A stretch of 64,000 nt of DNA, taken from NCBI GenBank assembly GCA_038529265.1, contig JBCBDX010000001.1, forward strand, positions 186,001-250,000, given 5' to 3'. Below are positions 26,064 to 35,233 of this stretch, piece by piece. Numbering within the stretch: position 1 is the stretch's first letter; each line of letters starts with the position of its first letter. Both the position numbers and the translations under genes were made by a program. The notes under the pieces were generated by a model. It did not search any database, was not told the DNA's origin, and was given only the letters and a program-made list of their open reading frames with translations. This stretch comes from JBCBDX01 sp038529265 (GTDB lineage: Bacteria > Pseudomonadota > Alphaproteobacteria > Rhizobiales > Rhizobiaceae).

Positions 26064-26840
26064 CTAGCCGTTCGCTCGTTGAACCTGCCGTAGCCGCGAG
26101 ACATGCTCCCAGGCTTTGGCCTTTTCAGCTTCACGTTTACACTTTTCGACAAACTCCATATGCGCCTGCGCGCTGATACGTGCCGCCTCAGGATCGCCAT
26201 CCATAATCGAGCTGTAGATGGCTTCATGCTGCATAAGCAGCTTGTCGCGCGCGCCCGGAAAACCGTAGACAAGCGAGCGGGAGAAAAAGGCGCCATTTGC
26301 AAGTAGGCGATAACAAGAGCGCAACGTGTGCAGCAAAATCACGTTATGGGCGCACTCACAAATCGCCTGATGGAACTCAATGTCCAATGCAGCTTCTTCG
26401 CGATAGTCTGACTTTTCGTGCGCCGCGCGCATTCGGTTCATAATGTCGGTCAGGATATTGCGGTCATTGTCGGTCGCGCGCTGGGCAGCAAAAGTAGCGG
26501 CAATCCCTTCAACTTCGCGTCGATACTCCAGATAGTCTGCCGTCGCTTTGGGGTGCGCTGCGATTAGTTCGAGCATGGTTTTGGAGAAAACATCGCCGAT
26601 TACATCGGCAACATGCGTGCCACCACCATGGCGCGTTGCCAGAAGACCTTTTGCTTCAAGTTCTTTCAAGGCGTCGCGCAGAACAGGGCGCGAAACGCTC
26701 AACTGGTCGGAGAGTTCACGTTCGCTGGGGAGTTTGTCGCCAACGCGTAGTACACCTTCAAGAATGAGCTCCTCAATCTGCGAACAGACTTCATTTGCCG
26801 TTCGCGCTTGGGAGATCGGCGAAAAGATGGCGGTTTCCAT
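26064..26840 (-). CDS. FadR-subfamily GntR transcriptional regulator (LldR/GlcC-like)
   Basis: The ATG at 26840, with GAGGAATATC directly before it, gives 258 residues; an in-frame ATG five codons upstream has no such site. A winged helix at about residues 13-80 reads LILEGVLRVGDKLPSERELSDQLSVSRPVLRDALKELEAKGLLATRHGGGTHV in family-typical order. The C-terminal FCD domain (about 95-220) carries the metal-binding His/Asp positions, seen in ALDIEFHQAICECAHN. FCD regulators usually sense hydroxy or dicarboxylic acids. Its own promoter region holds a palindrome (26878-26902) nearly repeated before glcD, so it likely controls itself and glcDEF. Confidence 0.9.
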   Translation of the reverse strand: METAIFSPISQARTANEVCSQIEELILEGVLRVGDKLPSERELSDQLSVSRPVLRDALKELEAKGLLATRHGGGTHVADVIGDVFSKTMLELIAAHPKATADYLEYRREVEGIAATFAAQRATDNDRNILTDIMNRMRAAHEKSDYREEAALDIEFHQAICECAHNVILLHTLRSCYRLLANGAFFSRSLVYGFPGARDKLLMQHEAIYSSIMDGDPEAARISAQAHMEFVEKCKREAEKAKAWEHVSRLRQVQRANG

Positions 26841-26877
26841 GATATTCCTCCGCAAGAAGAATAACCTGTGAGGGGCT

Positions 26878-26902
26878 AATTGGTCAATTCAGTTGACCAA
26901 TA
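26878..26902. promoter_or_regulatory. Palindromic operator, probable FadR/GntR site (own gene / DUF3422 gene)
   Basis: A perfect inverted repeat ATTGGTCAA-N5-TTGACCAAT lies between the divergent GntR gene (38 bp from its ATG) and the DUF3422 gene (37 bp from its ATG). The TGGT...ACCA core fits FadR-subfamily operators. It matches the element at 29574-29598 at 18 of 25 positions with the same spacer length. Confidence 0.75.
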
Positions 26903-26914
26903 CCGGAGGAAACG

Positions 26915-26929
26915 ATGGGCTCAAAATAA
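26915..26929 (+). other. Four-codon leader reading frame with strong ribosome site
   Basis: GGAGGA followed by AACG and ATG GGC TCA AAA TAA gives a four-codon frame with a near-ideal Shine-Dalgarno. It is in the same frame as the DUF3422 start 24 bases later (26939) but is stopped by TAA. It could be a leader peptide aiding re-initiation, a mutated former start, or a sequence error. Confidence 0.45.
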
Positions 26930-26938
26930 AGCTGGTCG

Positions 26939-28345
26939 ATGACAACTGCCGAACTATTTATTCCCCAGAGTAAAGGAATTGGTTCATTGACCCAACAAGT
27001 AAAGCTGAAAAGCAGTGCCAATGTGGATGTCAAAACTGAGACAACTGCACTGAGTACGCGGCCCGAAAAACCATCGGGATCATCCGTGCTTGGGTTCCCT
27101 GCGCACGCAGAGCGCGCTTTGGCATTGGGCGAGATTCATGCGCGACCGGCACCGGTGATTGAAAGCCCTCGATCTTTAATCAAGCTTTGCTTTATCACAG
27201 AAGGTGGTCACACCGTTGATCAGGCTGTGTTGGCGGAACTCTCGCGGGCAAACGGCATGGCCCCACCGTCAGATGGTGCCCGTCACCACCGTGTCATCAC
27301 CGGAAAGGGAAGCATTTGGTGGGAGCGGCATACCGAAGCCTCAACCTACCTTTGGGAGGGACCCGCCGCTAAATCATTCAATCATCCAGTGCCCGGTCAT
27401 CCGTTTGGCGACGCGTTTCCGGCACCAGGTTCTCTATTGGCGGGTGTTCGCATCGATATTGTCAAATACACAGATGACTTTGAAAGCGAGCTGTCCAATT
27501 TTGATCGGCGAACGCTCTGTTGTTCGGTGACGCGCAATGGATTGGGTGTGATTGCTTCTGATTTCCGTCAGGACGAGCATGGCCTGACGCGGATGATTGT
27601 TTTTGACAAAGGCATGGCTCCGCAACGTTTGGGCGCTGTTGCTCAACGGCTGTTTGATATCGAGATATATCGCACGATGGCGCTGCTTGGCCTTCCACTC
27701 GCGCAGCGATTGTCGCCTCGCATGCGGGCCGATGAGGATCGTCTCACCGAGCTAACGCATCGCATGCGTGGCATTGAGCCCGGCGGCGCTGAAGACTTGC
27801 TGGATGAAATGACAGGTTTGGCTGCGGAGTTGGAAGCCGATGCAGCATCAAGCCTCTATCGTTTTGGCGCCAGCCGAGCTTACCACAACATCGTCGTGGA
27901 CCGATTGCAGGGTTTGGAGAGTGAACCACTGCCTGGCTACGACACTTTCACATTCTTCCTCGAAAAGCGGTTGGCGCCTGCGATGCGCACCTGCCGTGCG
28001 ATCGAGGAGCGCCAGGTGAACCTTTCTCGCAAATTGGCGCGCGCTGCCAATCTTTTGAGAACGCGGATAGATGTGGAGGTAGAAAAGCAAAATAGGAACC
28101 TCCTGCGTTCAATGGACAAACGCGCCAAACTGCAACTGCGTCTCCAGCAGACGGTTGAAGGCCTCTCGGTTGCCGCCGTTTCCTACTATGTTGTTGGACT
28201 GGTGGCTTACATTTTAGGCGGTCTCGACACGACTAGCTTGGGAATCTCTTACCAAGCCATAGTTGCCGCAAGTGTGCCTGTTGTTGTCATTGGTATCTGG
28301 ATGGTCGTTCGGCGTATTCGCCGAAAGCATCTTGAAAAGGACTAG
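26939..28345 (+). CDS. DUF3422 family protein
   Basis: A 468-residue protein. After a variable N-terminus the family landmark AERALALGEIHARPAPVIESP appears near residue 60, followed by HHRVITGKGSIWWERHTEASTYLWEG. Two hydrophobic helices near the C-terminus (SVAAVSYYVVGLVAYILGG and AIVAASVPVVVIGIWMVV) suggest a membrane-anchored protein with a large N-terminal cytosolic domain; the preceding part is helical and may be coiled coil. Function is not established. Its ATG has no good ribosome site; the good one belongs to the four-codon frame just upstream. The GntR operator lies in its promoter region, so it may belong to the same regulon as the hydroxyacid genes. Confidence 0.85.
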   Translation: MTTAELFIPQSKGIGSLTQQVKLKSSANVDVKTETTALSTRPEKPSGSSVLGFPAHAERALALGEIHARPAPVIESPRSLIKLCFITEGGHTVDQAVLAELSRANGMAPPSDGARHHRVITGKGSIWWERHTEASTYLWEGPAAKSFNHPVPGHPFGDAFPAPGSLLAGVRIDIVKYTDDFESELSNFDRRTLCCSVTRNGLGVIASDFRQDEHGLTRMIVFDKGMAPQRLGAVAQRLFDIEIYRTMALLGLPLAQRLSPRMRADEDRLTELTHRMRGIEPGGAEDLLDEMTGLAAELEADAASSLYRFGASRAYHNIVVDRLQGLESEPLPGYDTFTFFLEKRLAPAMRTCRAIEERQVNLSRKLARAANLLRTRIDVEVEKQNRNLLRSMDKRAKLQLRLQQTVEGLSVAAVSYYVVGLVAYILGGLDTTSLGISYQAIVAASVPVVVIGIWMVVRRIRRKHLEKD

Positions 28346-28360
28346 ATCGGTATTCCGCCA

Positions 28361-29377
28361 CTAGGAAGCAGTTCGAGAGGAGCCATTAAAAGCAACTCGG
28401 TTCTTGTGCTCTCCATTCATCGCTGCGGCCCGCCCATTTGTCTCTCGTGATCGAAGCGATGAGACATCGGGTGTGACGCCACGCTCCCAATAGGGAACTG
28501 TTCCGAACAGCTCTGCCAGATAATCGATGAAGAGGCGAACTTTTGCGGGTAAAAACTGTCTCGAAGGATAGATTGCAAAGATCCCGATATTGGATGTGCC
28601 CTGATAGTCGTCCAATACGCGAACAAGCTTGCCGCTCGCCAAATCAGTGCCGATGTCCCACGTCGAGCGCAGCGCAATGCCGACGCCCGCGACCACTGCT
28701 TCGCGAATAACTTCTGAAGAGTTGGAGGTTAACGTCCCGTTCGGCCGGAAAGTCTCTATGCCCTCTGGTCCTTCCAACTTCCAGACGTCCGACACCGCAT
28801 GGGTCAAACAATTATGGTCTGCCAATTCTGCAAGACTTGTTGGAGACCCATGCGCTTCAATGTAGGACGGTGTCGCGCAAAGTATGCGTCTGACAGGTGC
28901 CAGTTTGCGCGCCACCAGACTTGAATCAGCCAGTTCGCCAATGCGGATAGCGACGTCAAAGCCTTCGCCAACAATATCGACAAGATCATCCGACAGCAGC
29001 ATGTTGACGGTAAGATCCTGGTTGTCCTCCATGAAGGTCGCGAGATAGGGCGCGATATGCATTCGACCAAATGAGGTTGGTGCACTCACCTTGAGTGTAC
29101 CGCGCGCTAAAGCTGAACGTCTTGAAACGAACGATTCAGCCTCCTCGACGCCAGCAAGAATAGCTACAACACGCTCGTAAAACCCTTGACCGGCTTCTGT
29201 AAGCGCGATCTGACGCGTTGTTCTTTGTAGCAACCGCGTGCCTAATCGATCTTCCAATCGTCTTAGTCTCTTTGAAACGACAGCGGGCGACAGGCCAAGT
29301 TCTCTGCCTGCGGCAGACATGCTTCCTGCCGAGACCACACGCGCGAATATTTCCAGATCGCCAAAATTGCTCATCAT
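28361..29377 (-). CDS. LysR-family transcriptional regulator
   Basis: I take the start at 29377 (MMSNFGDLEIFARVV, 338 residues) because upstream codons to 29533 do not look like LysR sequence. The winged HTH covers about residues 3-62 (SMSAAGRELGLSPAVVSKRLRRLEDRLGTRLLQRTTR). The rest is a periplasmic-binding-like effector domain of the CrgA/DmlR-like group (MLLSDDLVDIVGEGFDVAIRIG). The C-terminus extends past the usual end with a basic, Arg/Asn-rich tail. It is divergent from glcDEF with a 233-bp intergenic region, so control of glcDEF is a reasonable inference. Confidence 0.88.
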   Translation of the reverse strand: MMSNFGDLEIFARVVSAGSMSAAGRELGLSPAVVSKRLRRLEDRLGTRLLQRTTRQIALTEAGQGFYERVVAILAGVEEAESFVSRRSALARGTLKVSAPTSFGRMHIAPYLATFMEDNQDLTVNMLLSDDLVDIVGEGFDVAIRIGELADSSLVARKLAPVRRILCATPSYIEAHGSPTSLAELADHNCLTHAVSDVWKLEGPEGIETFRPNGTLTSNSSEVIREAVVAGVGIALRSTWDIGTDLASGKLVRVLDDYQGTSNIGIFAIYPSRQFLPAKVRLFIDYLAELFGTVPYWERGVTPDVSSLRSRETNGRAAAMNGEHKNRVAFNGSSRTAS

Positions 29378-29573
29378 TTGCCTGCGTGTTCCATTATCTC
29401 GAACTAGGGCGTTGGAACATATGAGTACCGCATAAATACGAAAAACTGGTGCGACATATGTTCTCTGTGAATGAAGATACCCAAAAAATCGAGCAATCGG
29501 TAGGGGGTAAGCACAATAAATGGTTAGCTTCAAAACGCTGACGGAGCCCGTAAGGCTTTACCTGGAAGCTGCC

Positions 29574-29598
29574 AACTGGTAAAGAAAGTTTACCAATT
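29574..29598. promoter_or_regulatory. Palindromic operator upstream of glcD, matching the GntR site
   Basis: The inverted repeat AACTGGTAAA-N5-TTTACCAATT (one mismatched pair) sits directly before the GGAGG ribosome site of glcD. Spacing and half-sites follow the palindrome at 26878-26902. A bound repressor here would block transcription into glcDEF. Confidence 0.7.
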
Positions 29599-29610
29599 GG
29601 AGGGTTGGTC

Positions 29611-31068
29611 ATGCATAACATCGAATTCTTGGAGCCCGACGCGCGGGTTATCGCGCAGCGTGAAAGTATCGTCTCGCGCCTTCGTGAAGCCTTGCCTGCG
29701 GACTGCGTCATTGACGATCCAAGGGAACTAACCCCGTTTGAAACTGATGCCTTCACCGCTTACAAGCGATTGCCTCTTGCTGTTGTGCTACCTGAAACCA
29801 CCGCACAAGTGGCCAAAGCATTGAAGCTTTGTCACCAGATGGGCGTTCCAGTTGTGCCGCGCGGTGCCGGAACGTCTCTCGCGGGCGGTGCAATTCCTCA
29901 AGAGGACGCCGTTGTAATTGGTGTTTCCAAGATGATCCGCATTCTGGATGTGGATTATGCCAACCGTACAGCAACGGTAGAAGCTGGCGTCACAAATCTG
30001 GCCATTTCCGATGCCGTTTCCGCGGATGGTTTCTTTTATGCGCCCGATCCTTCATCTCAGCTCGCCTGCACCATTGGTGGCAATATTGGTATGAATTCCG
30101 GTGGCGCGCACTGCCTCAAATATGGTGTCACGACCAACAATCTGCTTGGCGCAAAACTGGTATTGCTCGATGGGACGATTATCGAATTGGGTGGCAAAGC
30201 GCTGGACGCGCCCGGATTGGACCTTTTGGGTCTTCTTTGTGGCTCCGAAGGCCAATTGGGGATGATCACGGAAGCAACCGTGCGATTGATCGCCAAGCCT
30301 GAAGGCGCGCGTCCGGTACTGTTCGGTTTCGATGACCCTGAAGTTGCCGGCGCTTGTGTCTCTGACATCATAGCTTCGGGCATAATTCCGGTCGCCATTG
30401 AGTTCATGGATAAGCCCGCCATCGATATTTGCGAAGCGTTCGCCAAGGCAGGCTATCCAATGGATGTTCAGGCACTTTTGATTGTGGAAGTCGAGGGTTC
30501 CGATGCCGAGATGGATGACATGCTCAAAAGCATCATCCGCATCGCCAAAAAGCACAATGTTAAGTCTGTAAGAGAAAGCCAGACCGCAACGGAAGCTGCG
30601 CAAATCTGGAAGGGCCGTAAATCTGCCTTTGGCGCTACCGGGCGTATCGCGGACTATATCTGTATGGATGGCACCGTACCGCTGGGGCAGCTCTCCTATG
30701 TTCTGCGCGAGACATACAAGATTATCGATAGCTACGGTTTGCAGGTCGCCAACGTGTTTCACGCAGGTGACGGAAACATGCATCCGCTCATACTCTATGA
30801 TGTCAACGACCCGGACAAAGCCGAAAAAGCCGAAGCAGCAGGCATGGATATCTTGAAGCTCTGTGTAGACGCGGGTGGCTGCCTTACGGGCGAACATGGT
30901 GTGGGGATCGAGAAGCGCGATCTCATGCTTCATCAATTCAACGAAACCGATCTCAGTCAGCAGATGGCTGTGCGCGCGGCTTTTGACCCCGGTCACCTGC
31001 TTAATCCGTCCAAGGTGTTTCCACTTGAAATGACGGCTCGTGCAATTGAAACCAAGAGCGCGGCATGA
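29611..31068 (+). CDS. glcD: Glycolate oxidase subunit GlcD (FAD-linked)
   Basis: 485 residues from the ATG at 29611, which is 7 nt after GGAGG; a TTG two codons upstream is not needed. The FAD-binding PCMH domain is at about residues 50-230 (VPVVPRGAGTSLAGGAIP, GGNIGMNSGGAHCLKYGVT). The C-terminal FAD oxidase domain has HAGDGNMHPLILYD and the end motif GGCLTGEHGVGIEKRDLM. With GlcE and GlcF it oxidises glycolate (or D-lactate) to glyoxylate at the membrane, passing electrons to quinone. The stop overlaps the glcE start (ATGA). Confidence 0.95.
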   Translation: MHNIEFLEPDARVIAQRESIVSRLREALPADCVIDDPRELTPFETDAFTAYKRLPLAVVLPETTAQVAKALKLCHQMGVPVVPRGAGTSLAGGAIPQEDAVVIGVSKMIRILDVDYANRTATVEAGVTNLAISDAVSADGFFYAPDPSSQLACTIGGNIGMNSGGAHCLKYGVTTNNLLGAKLVLLDGTIIELGGKALDAPGLDLLGLLCGSEGQLGMITEATVRLIAKPEGARPVLFGFDDPEVAGACVSDIIASGIIPVAIEFMDKPAIDICEAFAKAGYPMDVQALLIVEVEGSDAEMDDMLKSIIRIAKKHNVKSVRESQTATEAAQIWKGRKSAFGATGRIADYICMDGTVPLGQLSYVLRETYKIIDSYGLQVANVFHAGDGNMHPLILYDVNDPDKAEKAEAAGMDILKLCVDAGGCLTGEHGVGIEKRDLMLHQFNETDLSQQMAVRAAFDPGHLLNPSKVFPLEMTARAIETKSAA

Positions 31069-32279
31069 GCGGTGAGATTCTGACACCGAAAACCGAAGAA
31101 GAGGCGGCTGCCATTGTCGCATCGAGCATCACTGCGGGACGCCGACTGCGCTTGTCTGGTACAGGAACGAAATCCAGCGGTTTTGCTGGCGAAAGCAGCG
31201 CGCTTTCCTCTCTCGGTCTCACGGGCATCCTTTCATATAATCCTGCAGAGCTGGTAATTACCGCGCGGGCCGGAACGCCAATGACCGAGATCAACGCCGC
31301 GCTTAATGAGCATAATCAGATGCTGGCTTTCGAACCTGGCAACTGGGGTGTTGCGCTGGGAGCGCCGGGTACGCAGACAATCGGTGGTATTGCTGCGACC
31401 AACCAATCAGGTTCGAGACGGTTTGTTTCAGGCGCAGCGCGAGACAGTTTGCTTGGCGTTCGTTTCGTCAACGGAAAGGGCGAAATAATCAAGAATGGCG
31501 GTCGCGTGATGAAGAATGTCACCGGCTTGGATTTGGTCAAGTTGCTTGCCGGTTCATGGGGCACGCTCGGATTTCTCACCGAAGTGTCGTTCAAAGTACT
31601 GCCGCGACCCGTTATGGAAAAGACGCTGGCTGTTCAGTTCTCGGATGACACTGCAGGCACACAGCTCCTGGCGTCCGCCATGGCCACTTCCGCAGATGTT
31701 ACGGGTGCAGCTCATTTGCCCGCCAAGGCAGTCAAAGTTCTCGCTGAAGCCAAATTGGATGAGAAACCAACGAGCTTGCTGCGCTTTGAAGGGTTTGAGG
31801 CCAGCATTGATGAGCGAATAAAGCGCGTAAAGCCATATCTTTCCACCCAGAGCGGTCTCAGCGTTATCGCTCACGAGCATTCGCGCAGGCTCTGGGCTGA
31901 CATGAATGATCTCGCACTCTTTTCAGGCACTGCGGATCGTCATTTGTGGAAGCTATCCCTGCCACCGTCAAAGGGGATCGAGACCGCTTTGGCCTTGAGC
32001 GAAAACTCTGAAACCAATTGGTTTGCAGACTGGCAAGGTGGACTTGTTTGGGTTGAATGCGCGCCAGAACAATCCGGTGTTCAATCGCTTGCTGCGCAAA
32101 GTGGCGCTCATGCAACGTTAATGCGAAAGGCAAGTGGCACTGGAGGCCAAAGCGCAATGTTTCAACCGTTGCCGCCAGCCGCAGCAGCTCTTAGTGAAGC
32201 AGTGCGTTCGTCGCTTGATCCGCACAATGTGTTTCTTTCGCCCATGAACTTTGCGTCGAGTAACGCGCTTGCTGCATGA
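31065..32279 (+). CDS. glcE: Glycolate oxidase subunit GlcE (FAD-binding)
   Basis: A 404-residue protein whose ATG overlaps the glcD stop. A PCMH-type FAD-binding region covers about residues 5-175, seen in LRLSGTGTKSSGFAG, TMTEINAALNEHNQMLAFEPG-like text and GTQTIGGIAATNQSGSRR, with NGGRVMKNVTGLDLVKLLAGSWGTLGF near residue 150. The C-terminal half is less conserved. It acts as the second flavin-type subunit of glycolate oxidase. glcF follows after 13 bp. Confidence 0.94.
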   Translation: MSGEILTPKTEEEAAAIVASSITAGRRLRLSGTGTKSSGFAGESSALSSLGLTGILSYNPAELVITARAGTPMTEINAALNEHNQMLAFEPGNWGVALGAPGTQTIGGIAATNQSGSRRFVSGAARDSLLGVRFVNGKGEIIKNGGRVMKNVTGLDLVKLLAGSWGTLGFLTEVSFKVLPRPVMEKTLAVQFSDDTAGTQLLASAMATSADVTGAAHLPAKAVKVLAEAKLDEKPTSLLRFEGFEASIDERIKRVKPYLSTQSGLSVIAHEHSRRLWADMNDLALFSGTADRHLWKLSLPPSKGIETALALSENSETNWFADWQGGLVWVECAPEQSGVQSLAAQSGAHATLMRKASGTGGQSAMFQPLPPAAAALSEAVRSSLDPHNVFLSPMNFASSNALAA

Positions 32280-32292
32280 TGAGAGACGAGTA

Positions 32293-33666
32293 ATGCAGAC
32301 CAATTTCACTGACGCGCAATTGCAGGATCCCCATGTAGCGGTGTCTGAAAAGATTTTGCGCTCATGCGTCCATTGCGGTTTTTGTACCGCAACTTGCCCG
32401 ACATATGTCACGCTGGGAAACGAGCTAGATAGCCCCCGTGGGCGCATTTACCTCATCAAGGACATGCTGGAGAACGACCGCCCGGCAGACGAAAAAACGG
32501 TGACACATATCGACCGTTGTCTTTCCTGCTTGGCTTGTATGACGACATGTCCATCCGGCGTTCATTACATGCATCTGGTTGATCATGCGCGAGCGCACAT
32601 TCAAAAAACCTATCGCCGCCCTTTCTTTGATCGCCTGACGCGCTCGATATTGGCGCTGACGTTGCCGACACCGGCCACTTTCAAAGCCTCGCTATACTTG
32701 GCGAAGCTGGGTAAACCATTTGCTGGTCTTCTAAAGCGTATCCCACCGCTCAAGCCGTTTGGTGCGATGCTCGATTTGGCACCCGGCAAAATTCCTGCAG
32801 CGTCCCAAGCCGCCAAACCGGGCACACACGCGCCTGTTTCTGAGCGTAAAGCACGTGTGGCTATCCTGACCGGCTGCGCCCAGCCTGTGCTTAAGCCCGG
32901 CATCAATGAGGCAACTATTCGCCTGCTCAACCGGCTTGGCGTCGAAGTGGTGGTCCCGAAAGGTGAGGGCTGTTGTGGTGCGCTGGTTCATCACATGGGC
33001 CGCGAAGAGGATGCACTTGTTGCGGCACGACGCAATGTCGATGCCTGGTTCCGCCAGATCGATAATGGTGGGCTGGATGCAATCATCATCACGGCTTCCG
33101 GCTGCGGCACCACGATCAAGGATTATGGGCACATGCTGCGTCTTGATCCAGACTATGCGCAAAAAGCAGAGCGCGTTTCGGCGCTGGCCAAAGACATTAC
33201 AGAATTTTTGGCTGACCGGGAATTGCCGCCGTCTGATCTTGGCGTAGTGTATCGCGTCGTTTATCATTCGGCTTGTTCCATGCAGCACGGCCAAAAGATC
33301 ACCGAAGCGCCAAAACAACTACTGATGGCGGCCGGCTTCGATGTTCATACGCCCGCTGAAAGTCACCTTTGCTGCGGATCTGCGGGCACTTACAACATTT
33401 TGCAATCTGAGATTTCTGCGAAGCTGAAAGACCGCAAGGTTCGCAACATTGAGGCGGTTAATCCCGATATCATCGCCACCGGCAATATCGGGTGTATCAC
33501 CCAGATCGCTTCCGGGACAAATATCCCGATTATTCACACCGTCGAGCTGCTGGACTGGGCGTATGGCGGGCCGAAGCCGGAAGGACTGCCGTCTCAACCG
33601 GCTGAGCGGAACGTTGTCTCCAATGGCAGAACCTCTCTGGAAGACCTCGTCGAAGCTGCTGAGTAA
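32293..33666 (+). CDS. glcF: Glycolate oxidase iron-sulfur subunit GlcF
   Basis: The ATG at 32293 gives 457 residues (MQTNFTDAQLQDPHVAVSE). Two 4Fe-4S motifs are seen: CVHCGFCTATCP at residues 25-36 and CLSCLACMTTCP near residues 76-87. Two CCG domains follow, with GEGCCGALVHHMGRE and SHLCCGSAGTYNILQ. It passes electrons from the GlcDE flavins to the respiratory chain. It ends 6 bp from the convergent L,D-transpeptidase stop. The glcD-E-F order and tight spacing show a single operon. Confidence 0.95.
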   Translation: MQTNFTDAQLQDPHVAVSEKILRSCVHCGFCTATCPTYVTLGNELDSPRGRIYLIKDMLENDRPADEKTVTHIDRCLSCLACMTTCPSGVHYMHLVDHARAHIQKTYRRPFFDRLTRSILALTLPTPATFKASLYLAKLGKPFAGLLKRIPPLKPFGAMLDLAPGKIPAASQAAKPGTHAPVSERKARVAILTGCAQPVLKPGINEATIRLLNRLGVEVVVPKGEGCCGALVHHMGREEDALVAARRNVDAWFRQIDNGGLDAIIITASGCGTTIKDYGHMLRLDPDYAQKAERVSALAKDITEFLADRELPPSDLGVVYRVVYHSACSMQHGQKITEAPKQLLMAAGFDVHTPAESHLCCGSAGTYNILQSEISAKLKDRKVRNIEAVNPDIIATGNIGCITQIASGTNIPIIHTVELLDWAYGGPKPEGLPSQPAERNVVSNGRTSLEDLVEAAE

Positions 33667-33672
33667 TCGGTT

Positions 33673-34407
33673 CTACAGTACGATGACCCTGGCGCCCACC
33701 GACGCGCGTTGGTAAAGGTCCGTAACGTCCTCGTTGCGCATCCGGATACAGCCTGACGACACCGCCTGGCCGATTGTCCAAGGCTGATTTGTGCCGTGAA
33801 TGCGATATAGCGTTGAGCCCAAATAAAGTGCACGCGCACCCAATGGGTTGTCAGGGCCGCCCGGCATGAAGGTTGGCAGAATGCGCCCCTTCTTCTTTTC
33901 CCGCGCGATCATGGATGCAGGCGGCCTCCATGATGGCCACTCAGCTTTGCGCGTGATTTTTTCGGTGCCCCGCCATTCAAAACCAGCTTTGCCTACACCC
34001 ACGCCATAACGCTTGGCGGTGCCATCGCCGTTGACGAAATAAAGGAAACGATCACGCGTATCGACGATGATGGTGCCAGCCTTGTGGTTGCCATTGTAGG
34101 CGACAGTCTGCGGCAAGTAGATCGGATCAATCTGGCGGGCAGTAGGGCGTTGTTGTGGCGCAATCGCCGCTTGCTGAACCCGAGGTTGGGGTTGATAAAC
34201 TTGGCGCTGTCCCGACTGTCGTTGAATGACAACTTGGCGTTGGGTTGCCACGCGTCGATTGGGTTGCAACTGCATGACCCAAGGTGCTGCAAGGTTGGGA
34301 CTTAGTTGTACCGGTGGTGGTGTCACATAACGGTCATTGGCAATCGCCGCAGACGCCGTGATGCTTATAATGGTTGCTGTGGTCAAAGTGCGCAAAAAAG
34401 GTTTCAT
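33673..34407 (-). CDS. L,D-transpeptidase (YkuD domain)
   Basis: 244 residues from the ATG at 34407 (MKPFLRTLTTATIISITASAAIA). A signal peptide covers about residues 1-23. A Gln/Arg-rich linker (about 40-90) precedes the YkuD domain, with IIVDTRDRFLYFV, LYRIHGTNQPWTIGQAVSSGCIRM, where His and the catalytic Cys of SSGCIRM are intact. It forms 3-3 crosslinks in peptidoglycan or attaches proteins to it in the periplasm. The domain order and size match the small single-domain enzymes abundant in Hyphomicrobiales. It is convergent with glcF and divergent from tag. Confidence 0.92.
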   Translation of the reverse strand: MKPFLRTLTTATIISITASAAIANDRYVTPPPVQLSPNLAAPWVMQLQPNRRVATQRQVVIQRQSGQRQVYQPQPRVQQAAIAPQQRPTARQIDPIYLPQTVAYNGNHKAGTIIVDTRDRFLYFVNGDGTAKRYGVGVGKAGFEWRGTEKITRKAEWPSWRPPASMIAREKKKGRILPTFMPGGPDNPLGARALYLGSTLYRIHGTNQPWTIGQAVSSGCIRMRNEDVTDLYQRASVGARVIVL

Positions 34408-34597
34408 CGGCCTACTCACAAACAAAAGATACCGTCACTCCTGACATCAAGCGTCAGCAGTGTTTGGGTGTGAACATGACTCGGTCGGTGAAGCAATTTA
34501 TGAATCAAAGCGCATAAAATGCCGATAAAACCGATAAGTTGTGGTTAGGGTTATCAAGGCGTTTGTCGGCGTGGTTAAGCATCGGAGTTAACAGATC

Positions 34598-35233
34598 ATG
34601 ACCAACACGAAGGGTCTAGTCACCGGCGAGGACGGATTGGTGCGCTGTTGGTGGCCGCAAGACAAGCCTGACTATCTTGCTTATCACGACAATGAATGGG
34701 GCCTGCCGGTTGTTGATGATAAGAGGCTGTTTGAGAAAATCTGCCTGGAGGGTTTTCAGTCCGGTCTGTCTTGGCTGACCATACTGCGAAAACGTGAGAA
34801 TTTCCGCGTAGCATTTGATGGGTTTGATTTCGAAAAGATAGCTGAATATGGCGCCGATGATGTCGAGAGACTGGTCAGTGATGCGGGCATTGTCCGTCAT
34901 CGTGGCAAGATCGAAAGTACAATCAACAATGCTCGGCGGGCGCTGGAGTTGCGCGAGGAGTTTGGCGCCCTCGCAACATATTTCTGGCGCCATGAGCCAG
35001 GTCCCGATGAGCGACCCAATCTCGTCACCTACGAATGGTCGATGGCAAATCCGACGAGCGAGACATCGACAAAGATTTCAAAAGATCTGAAAAAGCGCGG
35101 CTGGTCCTTTGTGGGCCCGACGACGATTTATGCGTTCATGCAGGCGATGGGATTGGTCAACGATCATCTGGAGGGATGTTGTTGCCGGGAAAAGGTTGAG
35201 GACGCACGCAATGCACTCCAGCGCCCGCTTTGA
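34598..35233 (+). CDS. tag: DNA-3-methyladenine glycosylase I
   Basis: A 211-residue protein of the Tag family. RCWWPQDKPDYLAYHDNEWGLPV at the N-terminus and FEKICLEGFQSGLSWLTILRKRENFR carry the conserved aromatic and Glu positions of the base pocket. The zinc ligands expected near both ends are partly visible: a Cys in VRCWW and the C-terminal HLEGCCCRE, together with the N-terminal His in YHDNEW. It removes 3-methyladenine from alkylated DNA. Its 3' end overlaps the DUF1801-like gene by 23 bp. Confidence 0.94.
   Translation: MTNTKGLVTGEDGLVRCWWPQDKPDYLAYHDNEWGLPVVDDKRLFEKICLEGFQSGLSWLTILRKRENFRVAFDGFDFEKIAEYGADDVERLVSDAGIVRHRGKIESTINNARRALELREEFGALATYFWRHEPGPDERPNLVTYEWSMANPTSETSTKISKDLKKRGWSFVGPTTIYAFMQAMGLVNDHLEGCCCREKVEDARNALQRPL

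Noticed and set aside
30052..31122. A 356-codon minus-strand frame opposite glcD
   Set aside because: glcD is unmistakable on the other strand and the frame shows no domain or ribosome site.
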